A stretch of DNA of 64,000 bases from Methylobacterium sp. UNC378MF (lineage in GTDB: Bacteria; Pseudomonadota; Alphaproteobacteria; Rhizobiales; Beijerinckiaceae). The notes beneath the pieces were generated by a model, which had not been told where the DNA came from, did no database searches, and saw only the letters and a list, made by a program, of their open reading frames with translations. Below are positions 36,544 to 45,920 of this stretch, in pieces (position 1 is the first letter of the stretch; every line of letters begins with the position of its first letter). Location: the NCBI RefSeq assembly GCF_900103195.1, contig NZ_FMWU01000001.1:1-64000 (forward strand), written 5' to 3'. Both the position numbers and the translations under genes were made by a program.

Positions 36544-37758
36544 GTGAAATACGTCCGTTGGCGCGCCTCCCGCCTCAGCGTCCTGTGCGGACTCGCGATC
36601 CTCGCCGCGTCACCGAGCCGGGCCGTCGAGACGGCCGCGGTCCCCGACGCCGCCGCCATCGCACCCGCGGTCACCGTCGTGCCGGCCGAGAGCCGCGAGA
36701 TCGTCGAGCGGGCCGTCGTCACCGGCACGCTGGTGCCCCGGGACGAAATCCTCGTCTCCCCGGAGGTCGAGGGTCTGCGGATCACCGATCTCCTCGTCGA
36801 GGAGGGCGACCGCGTGACCAAGGGCCAGGTGCTCGCCAAGCTGTCGCTGGAGATGATCGTGACCCAGGAAGCCTCCAACGCGGCGGCGATCGCCCGGGCC
36901 GAGGCGGCCATCGTGCAGGCCCAGAGCCAGATCGTTCAGGCGGAGGCCGCCAACGTCGAGGCACGCCAGTCCCTGGAACGCGCCCAGGCGCTGTCGAAGA
37001 CCGGCAACGCCACCGCGGCCGCGCTGGAGCAGCGCGTCTCGGCGGCGCAGGGTGCCGAGGGGCGCCTCGCCGCCGCCAGGGGCGGTTTGCAATCCGCCCA
37101 GGCCGACCTCGCCACCGCCCGCGCCGCGGGCGCCGAGATCGCCCTGCGCCGCGCCCGGACCGACATCCGGGCGCCCGAGGCCGGGATCATCAACCGCCGC
37201 ACCGCCCGGATCGGGGCCACCGCCACCGCGGTGGGCGAGCCGCTGTTCCGGCTGATCGCCCGGGGCGAGATCGAGCTGGAGGGCGAGGTGCCCGAGACGT
37301 CGCTGGCGCGCATCCAGGTCGGCAACCCGGCGAGCCTCGACCTCGATGACGGCCGCCAGCTGCGCGGCAAGGTGCGCCGGGTCTACCCGGAGGTCGACCG
37401 GGCGACGCGGCTCGGCAAGGTGCGCATCCGCCTCGGCGACGATCCGGTCCTGCGCATCGGCGCCTTTGCGCGCGGAAACGTGGAGGTCGCGCGCCGCACA
37501 GGTGTCGCGGTGCCGGTCTCCAGCCTGCTCTACGCCGCCGACGGCCGCGCCAGCGTCCTCGTGGCGAAGGATGGGCGCGTCGAGGCGCGGCCCGTGACCA
37601 CAGGCCTCTCCGCGGAGGGCTTCACCGAGATCCGCGCAGGCGTCGCCGCCGGCGAGAGCGTCGTGGCCCGCGCGGGCAGCTTCCTGCGCGACGGGGACCG
37701 GGTGCGCCCGGTGCCGGCGAACACCGGCACGCCGATCGCCGACGCGGCCCCGCGGTAG
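36544..37758 (+). CDS. RND efflux periplasmic adaptor (membrane fusion protein)
   Basis: A 404-residue HlyD/AcrA-type adaptor. The start at GTG 36544 (VKYVRWRASRLSVLCG) gives a signal peptide ending near PSRAVE, with GAGG upstream; an earlier in-frame ATG adds a non-signal leader. It has the biotinyl-lipoyl-like strand VEEGDRVTKGQVLAKLS, a long coiled-coil (ASNAAAIARAEAAIVQAQS) and the barrel segment RTDIRAPEAGIINRR. It connects the inner membrane pump to an outer membrane channel. It ends 9 bp before the RND gene. Confidence 0.93.
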   Translation: MKYVRWRASRLSVLCGLAILAASPSRAVETAAVPDAAAIAPAVTVVPAESREIVERAVVTGTLVPRDEILVSPEVEGLRITDLLVEEGDRVTKGQVLAKLSLEMIVTQEASNAAAIARAEAAIVQAQSQIVQAEAANVEARQSLERAQALSKTGNATAAALEQRVSAAQGAEGRLAAARGGLQSAQADLATARAAGAEIALRRARTDIRAPEAGIINRRTARIGATATAVGEPLFRLIARGEIELEGEVPETSLARIQVGNPASLDLDDGRQLRGKVRRVYPEVDRATRLGKVRIRLGDDPVLRIGAFARGNVEVARRTGVAVPVSSLLYAADGRASVLVAKDGRVEARPVTTGLSAEGFTEIRAGVAAGESVVARAGSFLRDGDRVRPVPANTGTPIADAAPR

Positions 37759-37767
37759 GACCGAGCC

Positions 37768-40700
37768 ATGCGCCTCAACGTCTCCGCCTGGGCGATCCGC
37801 AAGCCGCTGCCGTCGGTGGTCCTGTTCCTGGTCCTGATGATCCTGGGGCTGGTGAGCTTCCGGGCCCTGCCGATCACCCGGTTCCCCAACATCGACATCC
37901 CGATCGTCTCCGTGACGATCACGCAGTCGGGCGCCGCGCCCGCGGAGCTTCAGACCCAGGTCACCAAATGGGTCGAGGATTCGGTCGCCGGGGTGAAGGG
38001 CGTCAAGCACATCCTCTCGACGATCACCGAAGGCACCTCGACGACGACGATCGAATTCCGCCTGGAGGTGAACCAGGATCGGGCGACCAACGACGTCAAG
38101 GACGCCATCGCCAAGATCCGGCAGAACCTGCCGCGCACCATCGACGAGCCGATCGTCTCCCGCGTCGAGATCGCCGGCCTGCCGATCATGGTCTACGGCG
38201 CCTCCGCACCCGCCATGACGCCCGAGGACCTGTCGTGGTTCGTGGACGACGTCGTCGCCCGGGGCCTGCAGAGCGTGAAGGGCGTCGGCGGCGTCGAGCG
38301 CCTCGGCGGCGTCGCCCGCGAGATCCGCGTCACCCTGAAGCCCGACCGCCTGCTCGCGCTGGGCATCACCGCCGCCGACGTGAACCGGCAGCTGCGCCTG
38401 ACCTCGGCCGACATGGCCGGCGGCCGGGCCGAGGTCGGCGGCCAGGAGCAGTCGATCCGGGCGCTCGCCGCCTCGGCGAGCCTGGAAACCCTGGCCAAGA
38501 CGTCGATCGTGGTGCCGGGCAACCGCAAGGTCCGCCTCGACGAACTGGCAACCCTGTCGGACACTGCCGAGGAGCCCCGCACCTTCGCGCGCTTCAACGG
38601 CGAGCCGGTGGTCGCCTTCGCGATCTCCCGGGCGAACGGCGCCAGCGACGCCGACGTGTCGGTGGGCGTCGCCAAGAAGATCGCGGCGCTCCACGCGGCA
38701 AATCCCGACGTGCGCTTCGACCTGATCGACACCAGCGTCGAGAACACGATCGGCAACTACCACTCGGCCATGATGGGCCTGATCGAGGGCGCGGCGCTGG
38801 CGGTCGTGGTGGTGCTGCTGTTCCTGCGGGACTGGCGCGCGACGCTGATCGCCGCCGTGGCGCTGCCGCTCTCGGTGCTGCCGACCTTCTGGGTGATGAG
38901 CGCGCTGGGCTTCTCGCTCAACGCGGTCAGCCTGCTGGCGATCACGCTGGTCACCGGCATCCTGGTGGACGACGCGATCGTGGAGATCGAGAACATCGTC
39001 CGGCACATGCGGATGGGGAAGTCGCCCTATCGCGCGTCGCTCGAGGCCGCCGACGAGATCGGGCTCGCGGTCATCGCCATCACGGCGACGATCATCGCGA
39101 TCTTCTCGCCCGTCTCATTCATGGGCGGGATCGCCGGCCAGTATTTCAAGCAATTCGGCCTGACCATCGCGGCGGCCGTGTTCATGTCGCTGCTGGTGGC
39201 GCGGCTGATCACGCCGCTGCTCGCCGCCTATTTCCTGCGCGACCACGGGCCGGACCACGAGCGCGACGGGTTCGTGATGCGGGGCTACACCCGCCTCGTG
39301 GCGTGGTCGGTGCGGCACAAGTTCATCACGCTCGTGCTCGGCATCGCATGCTTTGCCGCGTCGATCGCCTCAACGGGCCTGCTGCCCGCGGGCTTCCTCC
39401 CGGCGGAGGATCAGGCTCGCACCCTGTTCGTGGTCGAGCTGCCGCCGGGCGCCCGCCTGCCCGACACCGTCCGGGTCGCGGACCGGATCGTCGACAAGAT
39501 CCGCGCGCTGCCCGAGGTGAAGAGCGTGTTCGTGGATGGCGGCCGCCAGTTGCCGGCCAAGAAGGAGGTGCGGCTCGCGAGCCTCACCATCAACCTGACC
39601 CCGAAGAACACCCGCCACAAGACCCAGAAGCAGGTCGACGCGGAGGTCGCGGCGATCCTGCGGGAGGAGCCGGACCTGCGCTTCTGGGCCCTGCGCGAGG
39701 GCGGCCAGCGCGATCTCGCGCTGATCATCGCCGGCCCCGACAAGGCCGTGGTGGCCGAGACCGCCGCCAAGCTCCAGCGCGAAGCCCAGCAGGTCCCGCA
39801 CCTCGTCAACGTCATGTCGACGGCGCCGCTCGACCGGACCGAGGTCCGGATCCGGCCGAAGCCCGGCGTGGCGGCCGATCTCGGCGTCACCACCGACACC
39901 ATCGCCGAGACCGTGCGGGTCGGCACGATCGGCGACATCGGCATGAACCTCGCCAAGTTCAACGCCACCGACCGGCAGGTGCCGATCCGCGTGCAGCTCC
40001 CCGAGAGCCTGCGCGGCCGGCTCTCCGAACTCGAGACCCTGAAGGTGCCGGTGAAGGGTGGGGCCGCCGTGCCGCTCACCACCGTCGCCGACATCAGCCT
40101 CGGCCAGGGGCCGACCGGCATCGACCGCTACGACCGCGCCGTGCGTGTCGCCCTCGAGGGCGACATGCAGGGCACCGACGCCCTGGCGGAGCTGATCTCC
40201 CAGGTGATGAACCTGCCGACCGCCAAGAACCTGCCGCCCGGGGTGACGATCAGCCAGACCGGCGACGCCGAGGTGATGGGCGAGGTCTTCGAGGGCTTCG
40301 CCCTGGCCATGGGCGCCGGCCTGATGATGGTGTTCGGCGTCCTGATCCTGCTGTTCGGCAACTTCCTGCAGCCGCTGACCATCCTGTTCTCGCTGCCGCT
40401 CTCCATCGGCGGCGCGATCCTGGCGCTGCTGATCTGCCACATGCCGATCTCGATGCCGGTGGTGATCGGCATCCTGATGCTCATGGGCGTCGTGACCAAG
40501 AACGCCATCATGCTGGTGGATTTCGCCGTCGAGCAGATCCGCGCCGGCGTCGACCGCAACACCGCGATCGTCGATGCCGGCCGCAAGCGCGCGCGACCGA
40601 TCGTGATGACCACCATCGCGATGGCTGCCGGTATGGTGCCCTCCGCGCTGGCCTACGGGATCGGCGGCGAGTTCCGCGCGCCGATGGCGGTGGCGGTGAT

Positions 40701-40905
40701 CGGCGGCCTGATCGTCTCGACCGTGCTGTCGCTGGTCTTCGTGCCCGCGATCTTCGTGCTGATGGACGATCTGTCCCGGTTTCTCGGGCGGCTGCTCGGC
40801 CGCTTCGTGGGCCAGCGGGACGATCCGGAGGATGAACCCGCGTACGCGCCCGCGGATCCGGCCAATGACGGGCGGCCCGCGCCGCCGCGGATCGCCGCGG
40901 AATAG
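37768..40905 (+). CDS. RND multidrug efflux pump, inner membrane transporter
   Basis: A 1045-residue AcrB/MexB-type transporter with twelve membrane helices and two large periplasmic loops. The proton relay is present: GILVDDAIVEIENI with the two Asp, and VVTKNAIMLVDFA with the Lys. It begins with WAIRKPLPSVVLFLVLMI, a typical first helix. It exports hydrophobic compounds with the adjacent adaptor. No outer membrane TolC-like gene follows, so the channel is encoded elsewhere. Confidence 0.96.
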   Translation: MRLNVSAWAIRKPLPSVVLFLVLMILGLVSFRALPITRFPNIDIPIVSVTITQSGAAPAELQTQVTKWVEDSVAGVKGVKHILSTITEGTSTTTIEFRLEVNQDRATNDVKDAIAKIRQNLPRTIDEPIVSRVEIAGLPIMVYGASAPAMTPEDLSWFVDDVVARGLQSVKGVGGVERLGGVAREIRVTLKPDRLLALGITAADVNRQLRLTSADMAGGRAEVGGQEQSIRALAASASLETLAKTSIVVPGNRKVRLDELATLSDTAEEPRTFARFNGEPVVAFAISRANGASDADVSVGVAKKIAALHAANPDVRFDLIDTSVENTIGNYHSAMMGLIEGAALAVVVVLLFLRDWRATLIAAVALPLSVLPTFWVMSALGFSLNAVSLLAITLVTGILVDDAIVEIENIVRHMRMGKSPYRASLEAADEIGLAVIAITATIIAIFSPVSFMGGIAGQYFKQFGLTIAAAVFMSLLVARLITPLLAAYFLRDHGPDHERDGFVMRGYTRLVAWSVRHKFITLVLGIACFAASIASTGLLPAGFLPAEDQARTLFVVELPPGARLPDTVRVADRIVDKIRALPEVKSVFVDGGRQLPAKKEVRLASLTINLTPKNTRHKTQKQVDAEVAAILREEPDLRFWALREGGQRDLALIIAGPDKAVVAETAAKLQREAQQVPHLVNVMSTAPLDRTEVRIRPKPGVAADLGVTTDTIAETVRVGTIGDIGMNLAKFNATDRQVPIRVQLPESLRGRLSELETLKVPVKGGAAVPLTTVADISLGQGPTGIDRYDRAVRVALEGDMQGTDALAELISQVMNLPTAKNLPPGVTISQTGDAEVMGEVFEGFALAMGAGLMMVFGVLILLFGNFLQPLTILFSLPLSIGGAILALLICHMPISMPVVIGILMLMGVVTKNAIMLVDFAVEQIRAGVDRNTAIVDAGRKRARPIVMTTIAMAAGMVPSALAYGIGGEFRAPMAVAVIGGLIVSTVLSLVFVPAIFVLMDDLSRFLGRLLGRFVGQRDDPEDEPAYAPADPANDGRPAPPRIAAE

Positions 40906-41135
40906 AGCGGATCAGCCGGGGCCAAGCGGGCGGGGGGCCGCAGGCCGTCGATCAGTCTCAGCCACCCGTTTCCCGGGGCCGCGAAGCAGGGCCCGGAACG
41001 ACGGCGGTACGCCAACGCAGGAGGCTGAGCGGGCAGACCGGCGTTCTTTACCCTTGTCTCGGCGGCGCGCATTGCGCGCAGCGCCGCAATAGGCTGTGAC
41101 TCGCCCCCGTCGAATCAACGGAGACGCGCGAAACG

Positions 41136-41693
41136 ATGTCGGGTGGTCACGGGGCGATCGAGGGGTCGAACAAGCGCGTGGCGCTGTTGATCTCGGTGCT
41201 GGCGCTGTTCCTCGCCTTCAGCGAGACGCTGGGCAAGGCGTCGCAGACGGATTCGATCGGGGCCAATGTCGAGGCCGCGAACCAATGGGCCTATTTCCAG
41301 GCCCGCACGATCCGCTCGACGGTGCTCAAGACCGCCGACGAAGCCCTGGCGCTCGTTCCGCCCGGGCCCAACCAGGACGCGATCGCGGCCAAGCGCGCCG
41401 AATGGGCCAAGACCCTGGCACGGTGGGAGTCGGAACCCGCCACGGGCGAGGGCCGCAAGGAGCTGACCGCGAAGGCGCGGGCCTCCGAGGAGCGGCGCGA
41501 CCTCGCGCTGCTGCGCTACCACCATTACGAGCTGGCCTCGGCGGCCTTCCAGATCGGCATCGTGCTGGCCTCGGCCGAGGTCATCACCGGCATCACCCTG
41601 CTGGTCTTCGCCGGCGGCTTCCTGGGTCTCGCCGGAGCGGCCCTCCTCGGCTTCGGCTATCTCGCACCGCACGCGCTGCCGTTCTTCCACTGA
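41136..41693 (+). CDS. DUF4337-family membrane protein
   Basis: A 185-residue protein with one N-terminal membrane helix (ALLISVLALFLAFSETL), a cytosolic or periplasmic helical middle (NQWAYFQARTIRSTVLKTADEALAL) and two C-terminal membrane helices (SAAFQIGIVLASAEVITG and LLVFAGGFLGLAGAALLGF). The NQWAYFQAR segment is the family mark. Function unknown. Confidence 0.9.
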   Translation: MSGGHGAIEGSNKRVALLISVLALFLAFSETLGKASQTDSIGANVEAANQWAYFQARTIRSTVLKTADEALALVPPGPNQDAIAAKRAEWAKTLARWESEPATGEGRKELTAKARASEERRDLALLRYHHYELASAAFQIGIVLASAEVITGITLLVFAGGFLGLAGAALLGFGYLAPHALPFFH

Positions 41694-41808
41694 GCGACGT
41701 CCCGGGCCGGGAGCGGTGTAACGCCAGCCCCGATCGATCGAACCTGCGCGCCGCCGGACTGGACGCGCACGCCGGAAGCTGATCGTCTCGGCCCGTTCCA
41801 GGGGGGAA

Positions 41809-42339
41809 ATGATGTCGGACCCATCAGAAGAACAGGGACGTTTGACCAAGATCGCCAGCGCGATCTTCCTGCACACCGAACACGCGATCTACGCGGCCCT
41901 CGGCCTCCTGCTGGCGCTCACCGCCCTCATCGCGCTGGTCGATGCCGCGGGGCTGACCTGGGCGGCGATGCGGGCGCTCGGCGGCGCCGCACAGATCCTG
42001 GAGGTGATCGACCGGCTGCTGTTCCTGCTGATGCTGATCGAGATCCTGCACACGGTGCGGGTCTCGATGCGGTCCGGGGCGCTGACCTGCGAACCGTTCC
42101 TGATCGTCGGATTGATCGCCTCGATCCGGCGGGTCCTGGTCATCACCCTGCAATCCTCGGAGATCACCCACGCCAAGGACTGGTCGCCCGAGAAGCAGGC
42201 GCTGTTTCAGGCCTCGATGATCGAACTCGGCGTCCTGGCGGGCCTGATCGTCACGATGGTCTTCGCGATCTTCCTCCTCCACCGGGCCCGCGACGACGGC
42301 AGACCGGCCGGCGAGGAGAAGCCGGCCGGCGAGGCCTGA
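41809..42339 (+). CDS. PsiE-like membrane protein
   Basis: A 176-residue protein with four hydrophobic helices (AALGLLLALTALIALVD, LLFLLMLIEILHTV, EPFLIVGLIASIRRVLVI, LAGLIVTMVFAIFLL). The HTVRVSMRSGALTCEPFLIVGLIASIRR-type core (given as HTVRVS and CEPFLIVGLIA) matches the PsiE family, linked in E. coli to phosphate starvation. It has a GGGGGGAA ribosome-binding site. It is convergent with tspO; role here not known. Confidence 0.82.
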   Translation: MMSDPSEEQGRLTKIASAIFLHTEHAIYAALGLLLALTALIALVDAAGLTWAAMRALGGAAQILEVIDRLLFLLMLIEILHTVRVSMRSGALTCEPFLIVGLIASIRRVLVITLQSSEITHAKDWSPEKQALFQASMIELGVLAGLIVTMVFAIFLLHRARDDGRPAGEEKPAGEA

Positions 42340-42354
42340 TGCCCGGATGCGGGA

Positions 42355-42873
42355 TCAGTTCATCCGCAGGATCGCGGCGTTGAGGAGCGTCGCGAAGGCG
42401 ACCCAGGCGGCATAGGGCACGAGGAGCCAGGCCGCCATCCGGTCGAAACGCCAAGTCAGGCGGATGGTCCAGAGCACCATCACCAGCAGCATCGCCACGA
42501 CGATCAGCCCCGCGCCGATCGCGTGGGCGGTGAAGAAGACCGGCGTCCAGGCGGCGTTGAGAATGAGTTGCACCAGGAAGGCGGCCAGCGCGAGCCACCA
42601 GCCCTGGCGGCTCGGCCCGGTGCGCGGCATGGCGCCGAGGAGCCGCCAGAGCGCGACTGCGATCATCGTGTAGAGGATCGTCCAGGCGACCGGGAACACC
42701 CAGTTCGGCGGGTTGAAGACCGGCTTGTTCAGGCTCGCGTACCAGCCCGGGATCTCGGCCTGGGTCGCCACCGAGCCGATGGCCGTGGTGGCCGCCACCG
42801 GCAGGATCGCGGCCGCGAGGCGCAGCCAGGGCGGCAGGAGCGATCGCTCGGGGACGCGTGTGGCGGCAGTCAT
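42355..42873 (-). CDS. tspO: TspO/MBR-family tryptophan-rich sensory protein
   Basis: A 172-residue five-helix membrane protein. Signatures: PGWYASLNKPVFNPPNWVFPVAWTILY (given as WYASLNKPVFNPPNWVFP), the Trp-rich helix QLILNAAWTPVFF, and the C-terminal LVPYAAWVAFATLLN. TspO binds porphyrins and tetrapyrroles and modulates pigment or stress responses in alphaproteobacteria. The start ATG 42873 (MTAATRVPER) is chosen just before the family-like sequence. It is divergent from the PLP enzyme gene. Confidence 0.93.
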   Translation of the reverse strand: MTAATRVPERSLLPPWLRLAAAILPVAATTAIGSVATQAEIPGWYASLNKPVFNPPNWVFPVAWTILYTMIAVALWRLLGAMPRTGPSRQGWWLALAAFLVQLILNAAWTPVFFTAHAIGAGLIVVAMLLVMVLWTIRLTWRFDRMAAWLLVPYAAWVAFATLLNAAILRMN

Positions 42874-42980
42874 GGTCGATGGTCTCCACGGGCATGGCTT
42901 CGGAGAGGGCTCGGGCGCGCGGCTTGCCGGGGCCCACGCGCCGTGGCACGCGCCCGTCTCCATCCGCCGAGAATCGCCAG

Positions 42981-44183
42981 ATGTCACAGCCTAACGCGCC
43001 GCAGGGGCCGACGGATACCCGGACCGACGACGCGCCGGATTTCACCCGGCGGAGCCTCGCCGCCCAGGCGATGGGCCGGATCGAGCCCGAGACGCGGGCG
43101 GTTGTCATGCCGCTGCACGTCTCCACCACCTTCATCCGCGATCCCGACAACGGCTACAGCTCGGGCTACAGCTACGCGCGGCCCGACAATGCCACGGTGC
43201 GCGAGGCGGAGGCGGTCCTGGCGATGCTGGAGGGCGCCGGGGCCGGCGCGCTGCTGTTCAGCTCCGGGATGGCGGCGGCGACCGCGGTGTTCGGCGCGCT
43301 GGAGCCCGGCGACCACGTCGTCGCCGGAACGGTCATGTACTGGGCGCTGAAGCGCTGGCTGCGCGAGGAGGCGCCCCGGCGAGGCCTCACCCTGACCTTC
43401 GTGGACACCGACGACCTCGACGCCGTGCGCGCCGCGGTGGAGCCCGGCCGGACGAAGCTCGTCTGGATCGAGACCCCCGGCAACCCGCTCTGGACGGTCA
43501 CCGACATCGCCGCCGCGGCGGAGATCGCCCACGCGGGGGGTGCGCGTCTGGCCGTCGATTCCACCGCCGCCTCGCCGGTCCACACGCGCCCCCTGGAACT
43601 CGGCGCCGACATCGTGATGCACTCGGCCACCAAGATCCTGAACGGCCATTCCGACGTGGTGGCGGGTGTGCTGGCGGGCGCGAAGCCCGATGCGTTCTGG
43701 GAGCGAATCCGGGGTATCCGCGCCGGCAGCGGCGGCATCCTCGGGCCGTTCGAGGCCTATCTGCTGATGCGCTCGCTGCGGACCCTGCACCTGCGGGCGG
43801 CCGCGCAGGCCGCAGGCGCCCTGCGCCTTGCCGAGCGCCTCACCGAGCACCCGCATGTGAGCCACGTCCTCTATCCGGGGCTGCCGGACGATCCCGGGCA
43901 CGCGGTCGCCCGCCGGCAGATGCGGGGCGGGTTCGGCTTCATGCTGTCGATCCAGGTGGCCGGCGGCGAGGCCGGCGCCATCGCCACGGCGGCGCGGGTG
44001 CGGCTCTGGAAGCGGGCGACCTCGCTCGGCGGCGTCGAGAGCCTCATCGAGCACCGCGCCTCGGTGGAGGGTCCCGGCAGCCCCTGCCCGCCGGATCTCC
44101 TGCGCCTCTCCACGGGCATCGAGGACACGGACGACCTGTACGGCGACCTGGATCAGGCGCTGCGCGGCGCACACGGGGGCTGA
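42981..44183 (+). CDS. Cys/Met-metabolism PLP-dependent enzyme (cystathionine gamma-synthase type)
   Basis: A 400-residue PLP enzyme of the cystathionine gamma-synthase/lyase family (fold type I). The PLP Lys is in MHSATKILNGHSDVVAG, upstream are YSYARPDNATVREAE and FSSGMAAATAVFGAL, the PLP phosphate site, and IETPGNPLW. The C-terminal LRLSTGIEDTDDL confirms the family. The start is ATG 42981. Exact reaction (synthase, gamma-lyase, or sulfhydrylase) cannot be set without experiment. Confidence 0.92.
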   Translation: MSQPNAPQGPTDTRTDDAPDFTRRSLAAQAMGRIEPETRAVVMPLHVSTTFIRDPDNGYSSGYSYARPDNATVREAEAVLAMLEGAGAGALLFSSGMAAATAVFGALEPGDHVVAGTVMYWALKRWLREEAPRRGLTLTFVDTDDLDAVRAAVEPGRTKLVWIETPGNPLWTVTDIAAAAEIAHAGGARLAVDSTAASPVHTRPLELGADIVMHSATKILNGHSDVVAGVLAGAKPDAFWERIRGIRAGSGGILGPFEAYLLMRSLRTLHLRAAAQAAGALRLAERLTEHPHVSHVLYPGLPDDPGHAVARRQMRGGFGFMLSIQVAGGEAGAIATAARVRLWKRATSLGGVESLIEHRASVEGPGSPCPPDLLRLSTGIEDTDDLYGDLDQALRGAHGG

Positions 44184-44277
44184 TTGACGCCCCCGCATGG
44201 TGCCGAGGGCGGTCCTGGCGCGTTGTGCCGCCAGATCCGACCGGCGCTAGGGCGCCACAGATGACGAGCCTGACGAC

Positions 44278-44757
44278 ATGACGACCCGTATCCGCACGCT
44301 GGTTCCCGGCACCTTCGTGCTGCTCACGCTGGCGCTCGCGCCGGTCTCCGCCCGCGCCGACGCGGTGCCCGATCTCGACGTCGAGCGGACCTGCCAGTCG
44401 GCGCAGGTCGCCAACACGACGATCAGCGACAAGGCGAATTACGACGGCTGCCTCCGCTCGGAGCGCGATGCCAAGAAGGAGGCCGAGCGGCATTGGAGCA
44501 GCTACACCCCCGCCGCCAAGCGCCAGTGCGAGAGTCAGTTCAAGGCGGGCGGCTATCCGTCCTACGTCGAGATGGTGACGTGCCTGGAACTCGCCTCCGG
44601 CACCGTGCCGACGCAGAGCAGCGAGGGTGGCCGCGCGGTGGGCGGTCCGGGCTCGCCGCGGGACGTCAAGGTGCAGCGGGAGGGCGGCGCCAATCTCACC
44701 AAGGAGCCGCCCGCGAGCCAGCGCACGGATCCGATCCAGGTGCTGGAGAACAAGTAG
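44278..44757 (+). CDS. Exported hypothetical protein
   Basis: A 159-residue protein with a signal peptide (VPGTFVLLTLALAPVSARA) and a core with a four-Cys pattern: RTCQSAQ, YDGCLRSE, KRQCESQF, and EMVTCLEL. This spacing, with W in AERHWSSYTP, resembles a common uncharacterised alphaproteobacterial secreted family. The tail is polar and disordered. It is monocistronic and followed by a transporter gene. Confidence 0.8.
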   Translation: MTTRIRTLVPGTFVLLTLALAPVSARADAVPDLDVERTCQSAQVANTTISDKANYDGCLRSERDAKKEAERHWSSYTPAAKRQCESQFKAGGYPSYVEMVTCLELASGTVPTQSSEGGRAVGGPGSPRDVKVQREGGANLTKEPPASQRTDPIQVLENK

Positions 44758-44878
44758 GCCGGGCCTCGGGGCGCACCGCCGCGGCGCGCCGCCGACCCAT
44801 TCACCGGGCGCAGACGCTTGAGAGTGCGGCGGCATGCTATGGGCGGGCCTCCCGCCGCCCCGCACGCCGCCAGGTCCC

Positions 44879-45808
44879 GTGAACGCCCTCGCCATCATCG
44901 CCCCGATCTTCGGGATCGTCCTGATCGGCTGGGCGGCGGCCCTCGCTGGCCTCCTCTCCGACAAGGTGAGCGACGGCCTGTCGGAATACGTCTTCGCCGT
45001 CGCGGTGCCGGCGCTGATCATCGCCACCCTGACCAAGCCCGGCATGAGCGGGACCGTCGCGTGGTCCTACTGGGTCGCGTATTTCGGCGGTGCCGGCATC
45101 TCCTGGTTCGTCGGCACGCTGATCGCGCGGCGGCGCGCCGGGATCGACCGGCGGGGCGCGATCCTGCACGGCTTCGCGGCGAGCCAGTCGAACACCGTGT
45201 TCGTGGGCGTGCCGATGATCCTCCAGGCCTATGGCGAGGAGGGCGCCTTCCCGCTGTTCATGCTGCTCGCCGTCCACCTGCCGCTGATGATGGGCAGCGC
45301 CACCTTCCTGATCGAGTCCGATTCCGGCCTGCCGGTCCTGGCGCGGATCCGTGGGCTCGCCCTCGTGCTGCTCCGCAACCCGATCTTCGTGGCGCTGCTC
45401 ATCGGCATGGCCATGAAGGGGTTCGGCCTCGCGCCAGCCGGCATCGTCCGGTCTCTGATCGACGCCTTTGCGGGGACGGCCTCCACCTGCGCGCTGGTGG
45501 CTCTGGGCGCGGGCCTGAAGCGCTACCGGGTGCTGTTCGACCTGAAGGGCGCGCTGGTGATCGCGCTCCTGAAGAATCTCCTGCACCCGCTGGCGGTCTG
45601 GATCCTGGCCTTCCACGTCTTCGCGATGCCGCCCGCCTATGCGGGTGTCGCGACCCTGTTCGCCGCCATGCCGGTGGGGATCAACGCCTACCTGCTGGCG
45701 GTGCGCTACAAGACCGAGACCGGGATGGTGGCCGCCTCGGTGCTGGTCTCGACCCTGCTGGCGCCGCTCACCACCCTGGCGTGGCTGATGCTCCTCGGCC
45801 GGGCGTGA
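44879..45808 (+). CDS. AEC (auxin efflux carrier-like) family transporter
   Basis: A 309-residue protein with ten predicted membrane helices. The start is placed at GTG 44879 ([20 protein letters not shown]) because the longer frame begins with a Pro-rich leader; this is uncertain. Conserved features are [14 protein letters not shown] and the closing [19 protein letters not shown]. The family exports carboxylates and similar solutes such as malate or lactate. Substrate unknown. Confidence 0.86.
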   Translation: MNALAIIAPIFGIVLIGWAAALAGLLSDKVSDGLSEYVFAVAVPALIIATLTKPGMSGTVAWSYWVAYFGGAGISWFVGTLIARRRAGIDRRGAILHGFAASQSNTVFVGVPMILQAYGEEGAFPLFMLLAVHLPLMMGSATFLIESDSGLPVLARIRGLALVLLRNPIFVALLIGMAMKGFGLAPAGIVRSLIDAFAGTASTCALVALGAGLKRYRVLFDLKGALVIALLKNLLHPLAVWILAFHVFAMPPAYAGVATLFAAMPVGINAYLLAVRYKTETGMVAASVLVSTLLAPLTTLAWLMLLGRA

Positions 45809-45920
45809 CGGCGGCGCCCCGGCGTCACCGAGCGCGTTGGACCGGGCGCCGCGCGGGTCTAGGGTAGGCCCAACCGCGCGGGCTTCGAAGACCGCGCTCA
45901 CCTGCAGGCGAGGAATTTCG

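Noticed and set aside
36610..39006. 798-residue minus-strand frame
   Set aside because: Antisense to the RND adaptor and pump genes; His/Asp/Arg-rich mirror translation.
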